A stretch of 64,000 nt of DNA. Source: Aquincolibacterium sp964606385 (GTDB lineage: Bacteria > Omnitrophota > Omnitrophia > Omnitrophales > Aquincolibacteriaceae). Under the pieces are notes generated by a model. It did not search any database. It was not told the DNA's origin and worked only from the letters and a program-made list of their open reading frames with translations. Made by a program: the position numbers and the translations under genes. This document shows, piece by piece, positions 33,393-41,118 of the stretch (its first letter is position 1; every line of letters begins with the position of its first letter). The stretch is from NCBI GenBank assembly GCA_964606385.1, contig CAZSFZ010000002.1, forward strand, positions 124,001 through 188,000, in the 5' to 3' direction.

Positions 33393-33783
33393 GCGGATTC
33401 GCCCCATCCGCTTCCGGATCTTTGGACGCAGGGGGGTTGTCCTTTTCTTCGATCTTGCGGATCACTTGGCCGATCTCAAAGTCCTTGTCGAGGGAATCGT
33501 CCAGCTCAAATTGGAGCCTCGGGGTGTAGCGCATCTTGATCGCCAGACCGACTTCATGCTGAAGAAAGCCGGCGGCCCGTTCGAGCACTTTGAGGGATTC
33601 TTCCTTTTTCTTTTTTTCGCCCATGATGCTCACGAACACCACGGCGGATTTAAGGTCCGGCGTGATCTTGACGTGGGTCACGGTCACAAAACCCAGGCGC
33701 GGGTCTTTGACCCGTTCGAGAATGAGATTGCTGAGCTCCATTTGAAGCAGCGATGCGACGCGTTCCGTCCGTTTTCCTTGCAT
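33385..33783 (-). CDS. rbfA: ribosome-binding factor A
   Basis: 132 residues with the KH-like fold of RbfA, a 30S maturation factor. R-T-E-R-V-A-S-L-L-Q-M-E-L-S at the start, D-P-R-L-G-F-V-T-V-T-H-V-K-I-T-P-D-L and the later T-P-R-L-Q-F-E-L-D-D-S are the family signature. An acidic tail (K-D-P-E-A-D-G-A) follows. A hairpin with a T-run lies between infB and this gene. Confidence 0.95.
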   Translation of the reverse strand: MQGKRTERVASLLQMELSNLILERVKDPRLGFVTVTHVKITPDLKSAVVFVSIMGEKKKKEESLKVLERAAGFLQHEVGLAIKMRYTPRLQFELDDSLDKDFEIGQVIRKIEEKDNPPASKDPEADGANPHD

Positions 33784-33800
33784 GAAACACCTCTTAAATT

Positions 33801-33857
33801 AAAAAAGCGTTACTGAAAGCGCCAGCACCGAAGTCCGGCTTCTTGGGTCAGTAACGC
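33801..33857 (-). terminator. hairpin with U-tract between infB and rbfA
   Basis: GCGTTACTGA (33807-33816) and TCAGTAACGC (33848-33857) form a 10-bp stem around a GC-rich 31-base loop that may itself fold; on the minus strand TTTTTTAATTT follows. It could terminate part of the nusA-infB transcripts and lower expression of rbfA-truB-ribF. Confidence 0.65.
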
Positions 33858-33872
33858 CTCAGCGGTCAATGA

Positions 33873-36095
33873 TTACAATTTTGCGGCAAATTTGTCGATG
33901 CGGTAAGACTCCAGGATATCCCCTTCCCGAAGGTCGTTGAAACCTTCCAGGGCAACCCCGCACTCATACCCCTCGGCAACATCCTTCACATCATCCTTGA
34001 ACCGCTTGAGAGAAGAAAGTTTCCCGTCAAAGATCACGACGTTATCGCGCACCAGCCTCACGCGGTGCTGCCGGGTGATGCGGCCTTTGATCACGATCGC
34101 CCCGCCGATATTCCCCACCCTCGAGGACTTGAAGATCTGGCGGATCTTGGTCTTCCCTTCGACAACTTCCTTGAGATCGGGCTCGAGGATCCCTTCCATG
34201 GCTTTACGGATCTTTTCGACCGCTTCGTAGATGATGCTGTAAAAATGAATGTCCACGCCTTCTTTTTCGGCCAAGACCTGCGCCTTGGGATCAGCTTTGA
34301 CATGGAAACCGATGATGATCGCATCAGAGGCCGCCGCGAGCATCACGTCCGACTCGTTGATCCCGCCGACGATCCCGTGGATCACATGGAGCCGGCATTT
34401 CTCAGAACTGATCTTATCAAGCGATTGGGTCAGGGCTTCGATGGAACCCTGCACGTCCGCTTTAAGGATGATCTTGAGCTCCTTGAAATTCCCCTCCGAG
34501 ATCTTGGAGTAGAGGCTTTCGAGGGACATATGTTTGGGCGTTCCCCGCATCTGCTTTTCACGAAGCTCGAGGATCTTCTGTTCGGTGATCGTTTTAGCGA
34601 TCTTCTCATCCGCCACCGCGTAAACTGTTTCCCCGGCTTCCGGCACGCCGTTCAATCCGGAAAGTTCCACCGCGTAGGCGGGTCCGGCTTCGCGCACGGT
34701 CTTGCCAAGATCGTTCTTCATGGCGCGAACACGACCGGTATATTGCCCGGCCACAACGATATCGCCCAACTTCAGGGTTCCTTTTTGTACGATAATGCTT
34801 GCCACCGGTCCGCTCCCTTTAGAGATATGGCTTTCGATCACAACACCCACAGCCGGGCGGTCGGGATTTGCCTTGAGCTCCAGGACTTCCGATTCCAAAA
34901 GCAACATATCAAGAAGATCCTCGATGCCCTTGCCGGTCTTTGCGGAAACTTTGACCACGATCGTTTTCCCGCCCCACTCCTCGGGTACGAGTCCGATCTT
35001 TTGAAGTTCTCCAAGCACTTTGGCGGGATTCGCGACCGGAAGATCGATCTTGTTCATGGCCACCACGATCGGGCATCCGGCTTCGCGCGCGTGGTCGATC
35101 GCTTCGATCGTCTGAGGCATCACACCATCATCGGCCGCCACCACGAGCACAACCACATCGGTCACATTCGCGCCACGGGCGCGCATGGCCGTAAAGGCTT
35201 CATGGCCCGGGGTGTCCAGAAAGGTCACATGCCCTTTGCCGGGAATATCCACGCCGTAGGCCCCGATATGCTGCGTGATAAAGCCTTTTTCTTTGGCCGC
35301 CACGTTCGTGCTGCGGATCGCGTCCAAAAGCGACGTTTTTCCGTGGTCGACATGGCCCATCATGGTCACGACCGGCGGACGCGGCTTGAGTTTGGCAACG
35401 TCTTCATCTTCCCCGCGGTCAATGATCTCTTTAGCTTCGTCCTCCATCTTCTGGATCTCGATGCCCAGAGCCTCTCCGGCCGCGTAAACGATCTCTTCGT
35501 TCAAAAGCTGGTTCACATTCGCGAAAATGCCGATCCCCATCAGCGCCTTAATGACTTCCGGGATCCTCCGGCTCATCTTTTCCGCAAGATTCCCCACCGT
35601 GATCGGGAAACGGACCGAGACTACTGGTTTCACGGGTGGCGGAGGGGGAGCGGCCGGTTTCGGGGCCTCTTGGACGGGTGCCGGTTTGGGTGCTGCGGCC
35701 GGCGCCGGTTTACTTTCAACAGGCTTCGGCTCAGGTTTTTTCTCTACAACGGGAGCAACCGGCAACTCCGCCTTTTTAACCGGTTCGGCCACGGGAGCCT
35801 TGGGAGCGGCCGCAACTACTGGCTTAGGCGGCGCTGTTTTTACTTCCGGAGCAACTTTAACCTCGGAAGTAACCGGTTTTTCATGGATCTTGTTTTCTGC
35901 CGGAATTTTGGATTTGACCGCGGCCTTCACGGAAGCCTTTTTTTCTTTAACGGGTTTTGCTTCAGTGGTTTTTGCGGCGGCCTTCACAGTAGTTTTTTTA
36001 GGGGCAGTTTTCTTGACGGCGGGGGCTTTGACGGCTTTTTTGACCGCTTCTTTTTTTTCTTTGGCTTTCTCTTTTTTCTCGGTCATTTCACTCAC
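33873..36095 (-). CDS. infB: translation initiation factor IF-2
   Basis: 740 residues. The first 165 or so are low-complexity (Lys/Ala/Pro/Val/Glu), then the IF2 N-terminal helix domain, then the GTPase with G1 G-H-V-D-H-G-K-T-S (around residue 246), G3 D-T-P-G-H-E-A-F, and G4 N-K-I-D-L-P; the C-terminal domains bind fMet-tRNA. The frame starts at GTG 36095, overlapping the nusA stop by 8 bases; an ATG 9 bases later (36086) is an alternative. Confidence 0.97.
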   Translation of the reverse strand: MSEMTEKKEKAKEKKEAVKKAVKAPAVKKTAPKKTTVKAAAKTTEAKPVKEKKASVKAAVKSKIPAENKIHEKPVTSEVKVAPEVKTAPPKPVVAAAPKAPVAEPVKKAELPVAPVVEKKPEPKPVESKPAPAAAPKPAPVQEAPKPAAPPPPPVKPVVSVRFPITVGNLAEKMSRRIPEVIKALMGIGIFANVNQLLNEEIVYAAGEALGIEIQKMEDEAKEIIDRGEDEDVAKLKPRPPVVTMMGHVDHGKTSLLDAIRSTNVAAKEKGFITQHIGAYGVDIPGKGHVTFLDTPGHEAFTAMRARGANVTDVVVLVVAADDGVMPQTIEAIDHAREAGCPIVVAMNKIDLPVANPAKVLGELQKIGLVPEEWGGKTIVVKVSAKTGKGIEDLLDMLLLESEVLELKANPDRPAVGVVIESHISKGSGPVASIIVQKGTLKLGDIVVAGQYTGRVRAMKNDLGKTVREAGPAYAVELSGLNGVPEAGETVYAVADEKIAKTITEQKILELREKQMRGTPKHMSLESLYSKISEGNFKELKIILKADVQGSIEALTQSLDKISSEKCRLHVIHGIVGGINESDVMLAAASDAIIIGFHVKADPKAQVLAEKEGVDIHFYSIIYEAVEKIRKAMEGILEPDLKEVVEGKTKIRQIFKSSRVGNIGGAIVIKGRITRQHRVRLVRDNVVIFDGKLSSLKRFKDDVKDVAEGYECGVALEGFNDLREGDILESYRIDKFAAKL

Positions 36096-37335
36096 CCGCT
36101 CCTTCTTGTCCCGTCTCCTCTTGAGAGGTCTTTCCTTCGCTTTCTGCCGGCGCTACCTCTTGACTCGCCGCTTCTTCAGGCGCCGGCGTTTTATCAGCGG
36201 CCTTATTCGCGACGTTCTTTTTCGAGGCAGCTTCTTTACCCGACGCGAGGATCTTTTCAGCCGTCTTGAGACCGATCCCGGGGATCTCAGCCAATTCTTC
36301 CGCCGTTTTCTTGAGAAGGTCCTTCAAGGCCAGGATACCCGCTCCGTTCAGGATCTGTTCTGTTTTTTCGCCTACGCCGTCGAGGGCGCTCAGGGCGACT
36401 TTTTGAGAAGTGCTGCGGACATCAAGCTCCCAGCCGATCAGCTTGGACGCAAGCCGCACGTTCTGTCCTTTTTTCCCGATCGCAAGCGACAGCTGGTCAT
36501 CTTCCACAAGGATCTCGGCGCTTTGCCGTTCGGGGTTTAAAGTGATCTTTTTAAGCTCAGCGGGCGCCATCGCGTTCTTGATATAGGTTTCCACATCCTC
36601 GCTGTAACGGATGATGTCGATCTTTTCTCCGCCAAGTTCGCGAACGATGCTTTTCACGCGCTGCCCGCGAACTCCCACGCAGGAACCCACGCAGTCGATC
36701 TTTTCGTCGGAAGAAGTTACGGCGATCTTGGTGCGGGACCCGGCTTCGCGCGCCACCGCCTTGACCTTCACAAGACCATCATGGATCTCCGGCACTTCCA
36801 TCGCGAAAAATTGCGTCACAAGGTCCGGATGAGTCCGGGACAGGATCACCTCGGGCCCTTTGGAGGTTTTCTTCACTTCCATCACATAGGCGCGTACCAC
36901 ATTCCCCTGCCTGAAACTGTCGAGAGGTGATTGCTCGCGCGCGGGAAGGATGCCTTCGGTTTTTCCGAAGTCCACGATAATGGCTTTCGATTCGATCCGG
37001 TGCACGCTGCCGGAGACGATATCGCCCTGCTTGTGGCTGTATTCGTTAAAAATGGATTCACGCTCGGCTTCGCGGATCTTTTGAATGATGACTTGCTTGG
37101 CGGTTTGCGCAGCAATACGCCCGAACCGGGCATCGTTGATCTCTTTGCCGTCCAACAGCATGGTGATACGAAAGGTCTTTGGATCGATCTGGACGTCAAA
37201 AACATCGCCTTTTTCGGGGAAGCTCTTGCGACAGGCAGAGATCAGGGCATGGCGAAGCGCGTCCAGGAGGACCTCTTTCGTAATCCCCTTTTCCTTCTCA
37301 ATATATTCCAGTGAAGCCAGCAGATCCTGTGACAT
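36088..37335 (-). CDS. nusA: transcription elongation/termination factor NusA
   Basis: 415 residues: N-terminal RNA polymerase-binding domain (1-110), S1 (K-Q-G-D-I-V-S-G-S-V), KH1 and KH2 (V-G-V-R-G-Q-R-V-K-S-I-V and A-I-G-K-K-G-Q-N-V-R-L-A), then a helix-hairpin-helix piece (L-D-G-V-G-E-K-T and I-P-G-I-G-L-K-T-A) and an Ala/Glu-rich tail. NusA modulates pausing and intrinsic termination. It heads the nusA-infB operon and has an intrinsic terminator in its own leader, which makes autoregulation plausible. No RimP gene is found upstream, where rimP normally precedes nusA. Confidence 0.96.
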   Translation of the reverse strand: MSQDLLASLEYIEKEKGITKEVLLDALRHALISACRKSFPEKGDVFDVQIDPKTFRITMLLDGKEINDARFGRIAAQTAKQVIIQKIREAERESIFNEYSHKQGDIVSGSVHRIESKAIIVDFGKTEGILPAREQSPLDSFRQGNVVRAYVMEVKKTSKGPEVILSRTHPDLVTQFFAMEVPEIHDGLVKVKAVAREAGSRTKIAVTSSDEKIDCVGSCVGVRGQRVKSIVRELGGEKIDIIRYSEDVETYIKNAMAPAELKKITLNPERQSAEILVEDDQLSLAIGKKGQNVRLASKLIGWELDVRSTSQKVALSALDGVGEKTEQILNGAGILALKDLLKKTAEELAEIPGIGLKTAEKILASGKEAASKKNVANKAADKTPAPEEAASQEVAPAESEGKTSQEETGQEGAGE

Positions 37336-37362
37336 TTTGTCCCTGATTCCGTCCGTTTGATT

Positions 37363-37398
37363 AGAAAAAAAAGAAGTGGGTTTGTGCGCCCACTTCTT
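37363..37398 (-). terminator. leader terminator (candidate attenuator) of nusA operon
   Basis: Minus strand: AAGAAGTGGG (37398-37389), 8-base loop, CCCACTTCTT (37380-37371), then an unbroken run of T. It lies about 17 bases after the predicted transcription start and about 30 bases before the nusA ATG, with no gene between. The only gene upstream is divergent, so this hairpin can only act on nusA-operon transcripts. Confidence 0.85.
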
Positions 37399-37421
37399 CG
37401 CATGCCTTGATTGATTTGTTT

Positions 37422-37449
37422 ATTATAGGGAAAATCCTCCCAAAGTCAA
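37422..37449 (-). promoter_or_regulatory. promoter of the nusA-infB operon
   Basis: Minus strand TTGACT (37449-37444), 16-base spacer, TATAAT (37427-37422). Predicted start near 37415. Confidence 0.82.
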
Positions 37450-37581
37450 CGAGAGTGTCTGAAGGTTCGTAAATGGCGTTTTCATCCTAGCTCTCAGAAA
37501 AACCTGCAACTCATTTAATTAAAATAGGTTATGTAAAGCCTTGTCCTTCGGGGCGTAAGTATTGCGCTTCTTGCCCCAAGC

Positions 37582-38721
37582 ATGTTATTCTCTCCCATGC
37601 CAAAACAAGACCTCCTGATCATCGCCTCAAGCGATAAAGATGCCGACCTTTATTACGCGACGAAATTCATTGCCCCCGACCCGTTCGTTTTTGTCCAAGT
37701 CCATGGGAAAAAATACATTCTTGTAAGCGACCTCGAGATCGACCGGGCAAGGAAACAGGCCCATGTGGACGATGTCTTCTCAAGTTCCCGTCTTGCCCTG
37801 GATTACAAACAAACCCACAAAAAAAAATGCTCCTTTATCGAGCTGGTCCTTTATTTCCTCAAAAAACTCGGGATCCATAGCGTTCTTGTCCCCGGAAATT
37901 TTCCCGTTCAATATTACGTGCCCTTACGCCATGCCGGCCTCAGGGTCCAATACAAGCACGGGATCTTCTTTGAAGAACGTCTGATCAAGAGCCGTCCGGA
38001 GATCGTCGCGATCACTCGGGCTTTGCGCGCTACGGAAAAAGCCGTTGATCAAGCCGTCAAGCTTTTGAGATCTTCGAAGATCCGGCGGAACAAACTTTAT
38101 TTCCAGGGAAAATTACTCACGAGTGAAACCCTTCGCACCCTGATCCACCAAGCGCTTCTCGCGAACGGGTGCACCGGAGAACACACGATCGTCGCCTCCG
38201 GTCGTCACTCGATCGATCCTCACGACCAGGGATCGGGCCCGCTTGAAGCTCATCAACCGATCATCATGGATATTTTCCCGCGCAGTGAAAAAACGCTTTA
38301 TTACGCGGATTTCACCCGCACGGTCGTCCGCGGCAAAGCCTCCCCGGCCCTCAAAAAGATGTATGCCGCGGTGAAAGAAGCTCAACGGATCGCTTTTAAA
38401 ATGATCCGCCACGGCGCCCACGCGAAGAAGGTCCACGAGGCGATCCAGAACAGATTCGCGGAACTCGGATTTAAAACAGGCTTCAAAAACGGCCGGATGC
38501 AGGGATTTTTTCACAGCACGGGGCATGGGCTCGGCCTCGATATCCATGAACCGCCCCGCATCAGCGTCGGGGACGATGTGCTTAGAGAGGGCCAGGTTGT
38601 AACGGTAGAACCCGGCCTGTATTACAAAGGCGTCGGCGGCATTCGCTTGGAAGACGTGGTCGTCGTCACCCGAAACGGCTGCAACAATCTCACGAAATTC
38701 CCCAAACAACTCGAGATCTAA
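37582..38721 (+). CDS. M24-family Xaa-Pro aminopeptidase-like protein
   Basis: 379 residues (374 if the ATG at 37597 is used; neither start has a clear Shine-Dalgarno). The N-terminal third is a creatinase-like domain. The pita-bread domain has metal ligands in I-M-D-I-F-P (Asp), Y-A-D-F-T-R-T (Asp), S-T-G-H-G-L-G-L-D-I-H-E (His), V-E-P-G-L-Y (Glu) and R-L-E-D-V-V (Glu). The first Asp-strand reads D-I-F-P, as in the Pro-specific PepP/PepQ group. It likely removes residues before proline in the cytoplasm. Confidence 0.92.
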   Translation: MLFSPMPKQDLLIIASSDKDADLYYATKFIAPDPFVFVQVHGKKYILVSDLEIDRARKQAHVDDVFSSSRLALDYKQTHKKKCSFIELVLYFLKKLGIHSVLVPGNFPVQYYVPLRHAGLRVQYKHGIFFEERLIKSRPEIVAITRALRATEKAVDQAVKLLRSSKIRRNKLYFQGKLLTSETLRTLIHQALLANGCTGEHTIVASGRHSIDPHDQGSGPLEAHQPIIMDIFPRSEKTLYYADFTRTVVRGKASPALKKMYAAVKEAQRIAFKMIRHGAHAKKVHEAIQNRFAELGFKTGFKNGRMQGFFHSTGHGLGLDIHEPPRISVGDDVLREGQVVTVEPGLYYKGVGGIRLEDVVVVTRNGCNNLTKFPKQLEI

Positions 38722-38727
38722 AAAACC

Positions 38728-38997
38728 ATGGAAATCCTCTTAAAGATCAGCGCGCTGGCAGGAGCGATCCTTCCTCTTTTTAATATTCCCCTCATCATGC
38801 GGATCGTGAAACGCAAGTCCGCTGACGATATCAGTCTTGTTTGGGTATTCGGAGTTTGGATCTGCATCCTTCTCATGTCCCCTGCCGCACTCACTTCCCA
38901 AGATTTCGCCTTCAGGTCGTTCGGCTGGGCCAATGTTGTTTTCTTCACCGGCGTCGTCTTTGTCACCGTGAAGTATCATCATAAATTCAAAAAATAG
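38728..38997 (+). CDS. SemiSWEET/PQ-loop-like small transporter
   Basis: 89 residues with three transmembrane helices. P-L-F-N-I-P-L-I-M-R-I-V-K-R-K-S-A-D-D-I-S (residues 16-36) has the proline-bearing helix 1 and the following basic/polar loop of PQ-loop proteins; the canonical P-Q is replaced by P-L. SemiSWEETs are dimeric sugar transporters, but relatives move other solutes. It follows the M24 gene by 6 bases. Confidence 0.7.
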   Translation: MEILLKISALAGAILPLFNIPLIMRIVKRKSADDISLVWVFGVWICILLMSPAALTSQDFAFRSFGWANVVFFTGVVFVTVKYHHKFKK

Positions 38998-39000
38998 GGC

Positions 39001-39071
39001 TACGTTCTACGGGCCACGCCCCACGCAGTAGCAACTCGTGGACCGTGGATCGGGAGCGCGTGGACCGGAAA
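39001..39071 (+). repeat. imperfect palindrome, CGTGGAC family, copy 4
   Basis: Units TACGTTC, TACGGGC, CACGCCC, CACGCAG on the left and CGTGGAC, CGTGGAT, CGGGAGC, GCGTGGACC on the right, inverted relative to each other. It fills the gap between the SemiSWEET-like and GIY-YIG genes. The unit is a variant of the other copies and the assignment to the same family is less certain. Confidence 0.5.
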
Positions 39072-39072
39072 A

Positions 39073-39441
39073 ATGCATCCCAAATACAAACGTATGCTGG
39101 AAGGTCTGAAAAAGCAGTATGGGGGAAAGAAGAAATCCTCCGACCCATGGTCCCTTTACATTCTCCGTTGCTGCGACGGAACTTTCTACACGGGCATCAC
39201 GAATGACCTCGAGCGCCGCTTTAAAATGCATCAAGCGGGCAAGGCCTCCCGCTACACACGCACGCGGGGACCGGTGGAAATGCTCTACTCGGAGACGTGC
39301 GGCGACCGCTCCAGCGCCTTGATCCGTGAGTGTGAAGTGAAGGAATGGCCGCGCGCTAAAAAGCAAGCGCTGACAGAATCGGGGAATGGGAAACGGGGAA
39401 CGCGGCGAAAAACGAAAGCTGTGAAACGCGCGGAAAGTTGA
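39073..39441 (+). CDS. GIY-YIG domain protein (UPF0213/YhbQ type)
   Basis: 122 residues. The domain has W-S-L-Y-I-L-R-C (GIY strand), F-Y-T-G-I-T-N-D-L-E-R-R (YIG strand plus Arg) and the Glu near C-E-V-K-E. Standalone proteins of this kind are small nucleases of unclear role. The last 20 or so residues, from G-N-G-K-R-G on, are encoded by repeat copy 5 and are not part of the conserved domain. Confidence 0.88.
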   Translation: MHPKYKRMLEGLKKQYGGKKKSSDPWSLYILRCCDGTFYTGITNDLERRFKMHQAGKASRYTRTRGPVEMLYSETCGDRSSALIRECEVKEWPRAKKQALTESGNGKRGTRRKTKAVKRAES

Positions 39442-39484
39442 TGGTTTTGCGTTACCCGTTCCACGAGTAACGTTCCCCGCGTTA
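39380..39484 (+). repeat. imperfect palindrome, GGGGAAC family, copy 5
   Basis: Left half with GGGGAAT, GGGAAAC, GGGGAAC, GCGGCGA, AAAACGA; right half with TTTTGCG, TTACCCG, TTCCACG, AGTAACG, TTCCCCG, CG. It contains the end of the GIY-YIG gene and reaches the stop codon of the convergent 39482 gene. Confidence 0.75.
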
Positions 39485-40081
39485 GTCCAGCTGATCTTCC
39501 AGCTTGCTCTTCAGCGCATCCATCTGCTTCAGAAGATAGTCCGGTACCAGGTCCTCTTCTTCCAGCTGGGTCTTCGCGGAATTCAAAAACCCGATCAATC
39601 GCCGTAAGATAGAACCACGCTTTTGCTCTTTCATTTCCGGCGTTTCTTTCGGCGCGTGGGTCTCGAGGATCTTCTTCACCTGCGCCCGGACCTCTTTAAT
39701 TTCTTTTCCCTCGTTCAGGACATCGTTCCGGAGCTCGGCGAATTCATTGGTGGGAATATTCTTGTTATTCTTCGCAAGCCGCAGCGCGTTCACGGCTTCA
39801 TAATCGGGGATCTTCCGCGGCGCCTCTTCTTCCGTGTAATCGGGCTTCACGATACGCGGTTCTTCTTTTTCAAGGAACGCGTAGGACTTGATGAGCTTGG
39901 ACGCCGTCGCTTCTTTGATGTTCAGCTCTTTTTTACAATACGTCTCAAAGGCTTGGTAGCCCCAATCTTTAAAAAGCTTGTTTTTGTAGATGGAGAACAG
40001 GTGTTGTCCCAACTGGATCCAGCTGGCTTTGTGCTGTTTCGCGATCTCAACCGTTTTAACGCGTAATTCGTCGTTGCTCAT
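39482..40081 (-). CDS. helical protein of unknown function
   Basis: 199 residues from the ATG at 40081 (M-S-N-D-E-L-R); a frame start further upstream lies in a repeat. The N-terminal part W-I-Q-L-G-Q-H-L-F, D-W-G-Y-Q-A-F-E-T-Y-C, followed by N-I-K-E-A-T-A-S-K-L-I-K-S-Y looks like a helix-turn-helix domain; the C-terminal half is charged and coiled-coil-like. No named family is recognised. Both of its flanks are palindromic repeats. Confidence 0.7.
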   Translation of the reverse strand: MSNDELRVKTVEIAKQHKASWIQLGQHLFSIYKNKLFKDWGYQAFETYCKKELNIKEATASKLIKSYAFLEKEEPRIVKPDYTEEEAPRKIPDYEAVNALRLAKNNKNIPTNEFAELRNDVLNEGKEIKEVRAQVKKILETHAPKETPEMKEQKRGSILRRLIGFLNSAKTQLEEEDLVPDYLLKQMDALKSKLEDQLD

Positions 40082-40084
40082 AAT

Positions 40085-40157
40085 TTTTTCCCGGGAAACG
40101 ATGAACATGAAACGGATAACGTGAATGTTCAGCGTTCCCCGTTTCCCATTCCCCTGT
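40085..40157 (-). repeat. imperfect palindrome, GGGGAAC family, copy 6
   Basis: Reading plus: AACGATG, AACATGA, AACGGATAACG, TGAATG, then TTCAGCG, TTCCCCG, TTTCCCA, TTCCCC. It fills the gap between mqnD and the 39482 gene. Confidence 0.75.
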
Positions 40158-40160
40158 TTT

Positions 40161-41081
40161 CTAAATGAATTCTAACTCCACCTTTTTCGGAATGATCTTG
40201 TGTTCGTACGCCCTATCAAGAAGCTTGCGGAATCCCGCCTCCCCGTCCTGGCCGATATCGATCGTGCGATCGTTCACATACATCGCCACAAAACGGTCGT
40301 TCAGCTCGTGGGAGATGCCGCGGCCGAACTGACCCGCGTATTCTAGGGCATCTTTGCGGTGGTTCAAGGCGTATTCGATGCTTTCTTTAAAGAGTTTTGA
40401 GAACTCCAAAATCGTTTCTTTGCCCAGGTCCCGCCGTATGATATCGATCCCGAGAGGAAGCGGCAGCTTTGTCTCTTCATACCACCAGGCCCCGAGATCC
40501 ACGATCTTTTCAAGCCCATGTTGGGCGTGCGTGATCTGCCCTTCATGGATCACAAGCCCGAGATCGGCTTCTCCTGATTTTACGGCATTGAAAATTTTGT
40601 CGAAGGGAACAAAGATGGCTTCGAAGTCGCCATCCGGGGAACGGGGAACGGGAAACGTCTTTTCTTCTATCTTTTGAAAAAGTTGCAGGGCCAGATAGGC
40701 TGTTGTCAATTGCCCCGGGATGGCGATTCGCTTTCCGCGAATCGAGGAGAACGCTGAACGATAAGGATCCTGCGTTCCCCATTCCCCGTTAACCGTTCCC
40801 CGGGCAACAAGAATCGGCCCGTACTTATACCCCACGCTCGCGCCGGACCGCATGACGATATATGTGTCCGCGAGATAGGCATAGGCGTGACAGGAAACGG
40901 CGGTGACTTCAAGCTCGCCCTTGAGCGCGCGTTGGTTCAGGGATTCGATGTCTTCGATCACATGTTCGACCTTGAAGCCGCGCATGTCGATCTTTTCATG
41001 GGCAAGCGCGTAGAACATGAACGCGTCATCGGGGTCCGGGCTGTGGCCGATACGGATCGGGATCGTTGGGGTCTTTTTCAT
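40161..41081 (-). CDS. mqnD: 1,4-dihydroxy-6-naphthoate synthase MqnD, with two repeat-derived inserts
   Basis: 306 residues, about 30 more than usual. I-G-H-S-P-D-P-D-D-A-F-M-F-Y-A-L at the N-terminus, I-P-G-Q-L-T-T-A-Y-L and L-V-I-H-E-G-Q, then V-D-L-G-A-W-W-Y-E-E-T-K-L-P-L-P-L-G are the MqnD signature; the enzyme forms dihydroxynaphthoate from cyclic dehypoxanthinyl-futalosine in the futalosine route to menaquinone. The extra length is two inserts: one between I-L-V-A-R-G and I-R-G-K-R, one before F-E-A-I-F-V-P-F. Both are encoded by copies of the palindromic repeat and keep the frame. A promoter lies at 41091-41118, leaving almost no leader. Confidence 0.92.
   Translation of the reverse strand: MKKTPTIPIRIGHSPDPDDAFMFYALAHEKIDMRGFKVEHVIEDIESLNQRALKGELEVTAVSCHAYAYLADTYIVMRSGASVGYKYGPILVARGTVNGEWGTQDPYRSAFSSIRGKRIAIPGQLTTAYLALQLFQKIEEKTFPVPRSPDGDFEAIFVPFDKIFNAVKSGEADLGLVIHEGQITHAQHGLEKIVDLGAWWYEETKLPLPLGIDIIRRDLGKETILEFSKLFKESIEYALNHRKDALEYAGQFGRGISHELNDRFVAMYVNDRTIDIGQDGEAGFRKLLDRAYEHKIIPKKVELEFI
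40636..40662 (-). repeat. half palindrome inside mqnD, copy 7
   Basis: Plus strand units GGGGAAC-GGGGAAC-GGGAAAC-G; on the coding strand they read in frame as T-F-P-V-P-R-S-P. Only one arm of the palindrome is present. Confidence 0.75.
40747..40803 (-). repeat. palindrome inside mqnD, copy 8
   Basis: Coding strand units CGGGGAACG, GTTAACG, GGGAATG, GGGAACG then CAGGATCC, TTATCG, TTCAGCG, TTCTCC. It encodes about 18 residues (T-V-N-G-E-W-G-T-Q-D-P-Y-R-S-A-F-S-S) that are not part of the MqnD consensus. Confidence 0.8.
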
Positions 41082-41090
41082 AGGAGCGGC

Positions 41091-41118
41091 ATTATAGCCT
41101 GATTCTCTTTTGGGTAAA
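41091..41118 (-). promoter_or_regulatory. promoter of mqnD
   Basis: Minus strand TTTACC (41118-41113), 16-base spacer, TATAAT (41096-41091). The predicted start near 41084 is only about 3 bases from the ATG at 41081; no Shine-Dalgarno is seen, so the message may be leaderless. Confidence 0.65.

Noticed and set aside
34065..36269. Long antisense frame opposite infB, and a similar one opposite ftsK (24561-26261)
   Set aside because: Their products are His/Arg/Phe/Asp-rich without any motif, which is what the complement of a GC-biased gene gives; the sense frames are firmly identified.
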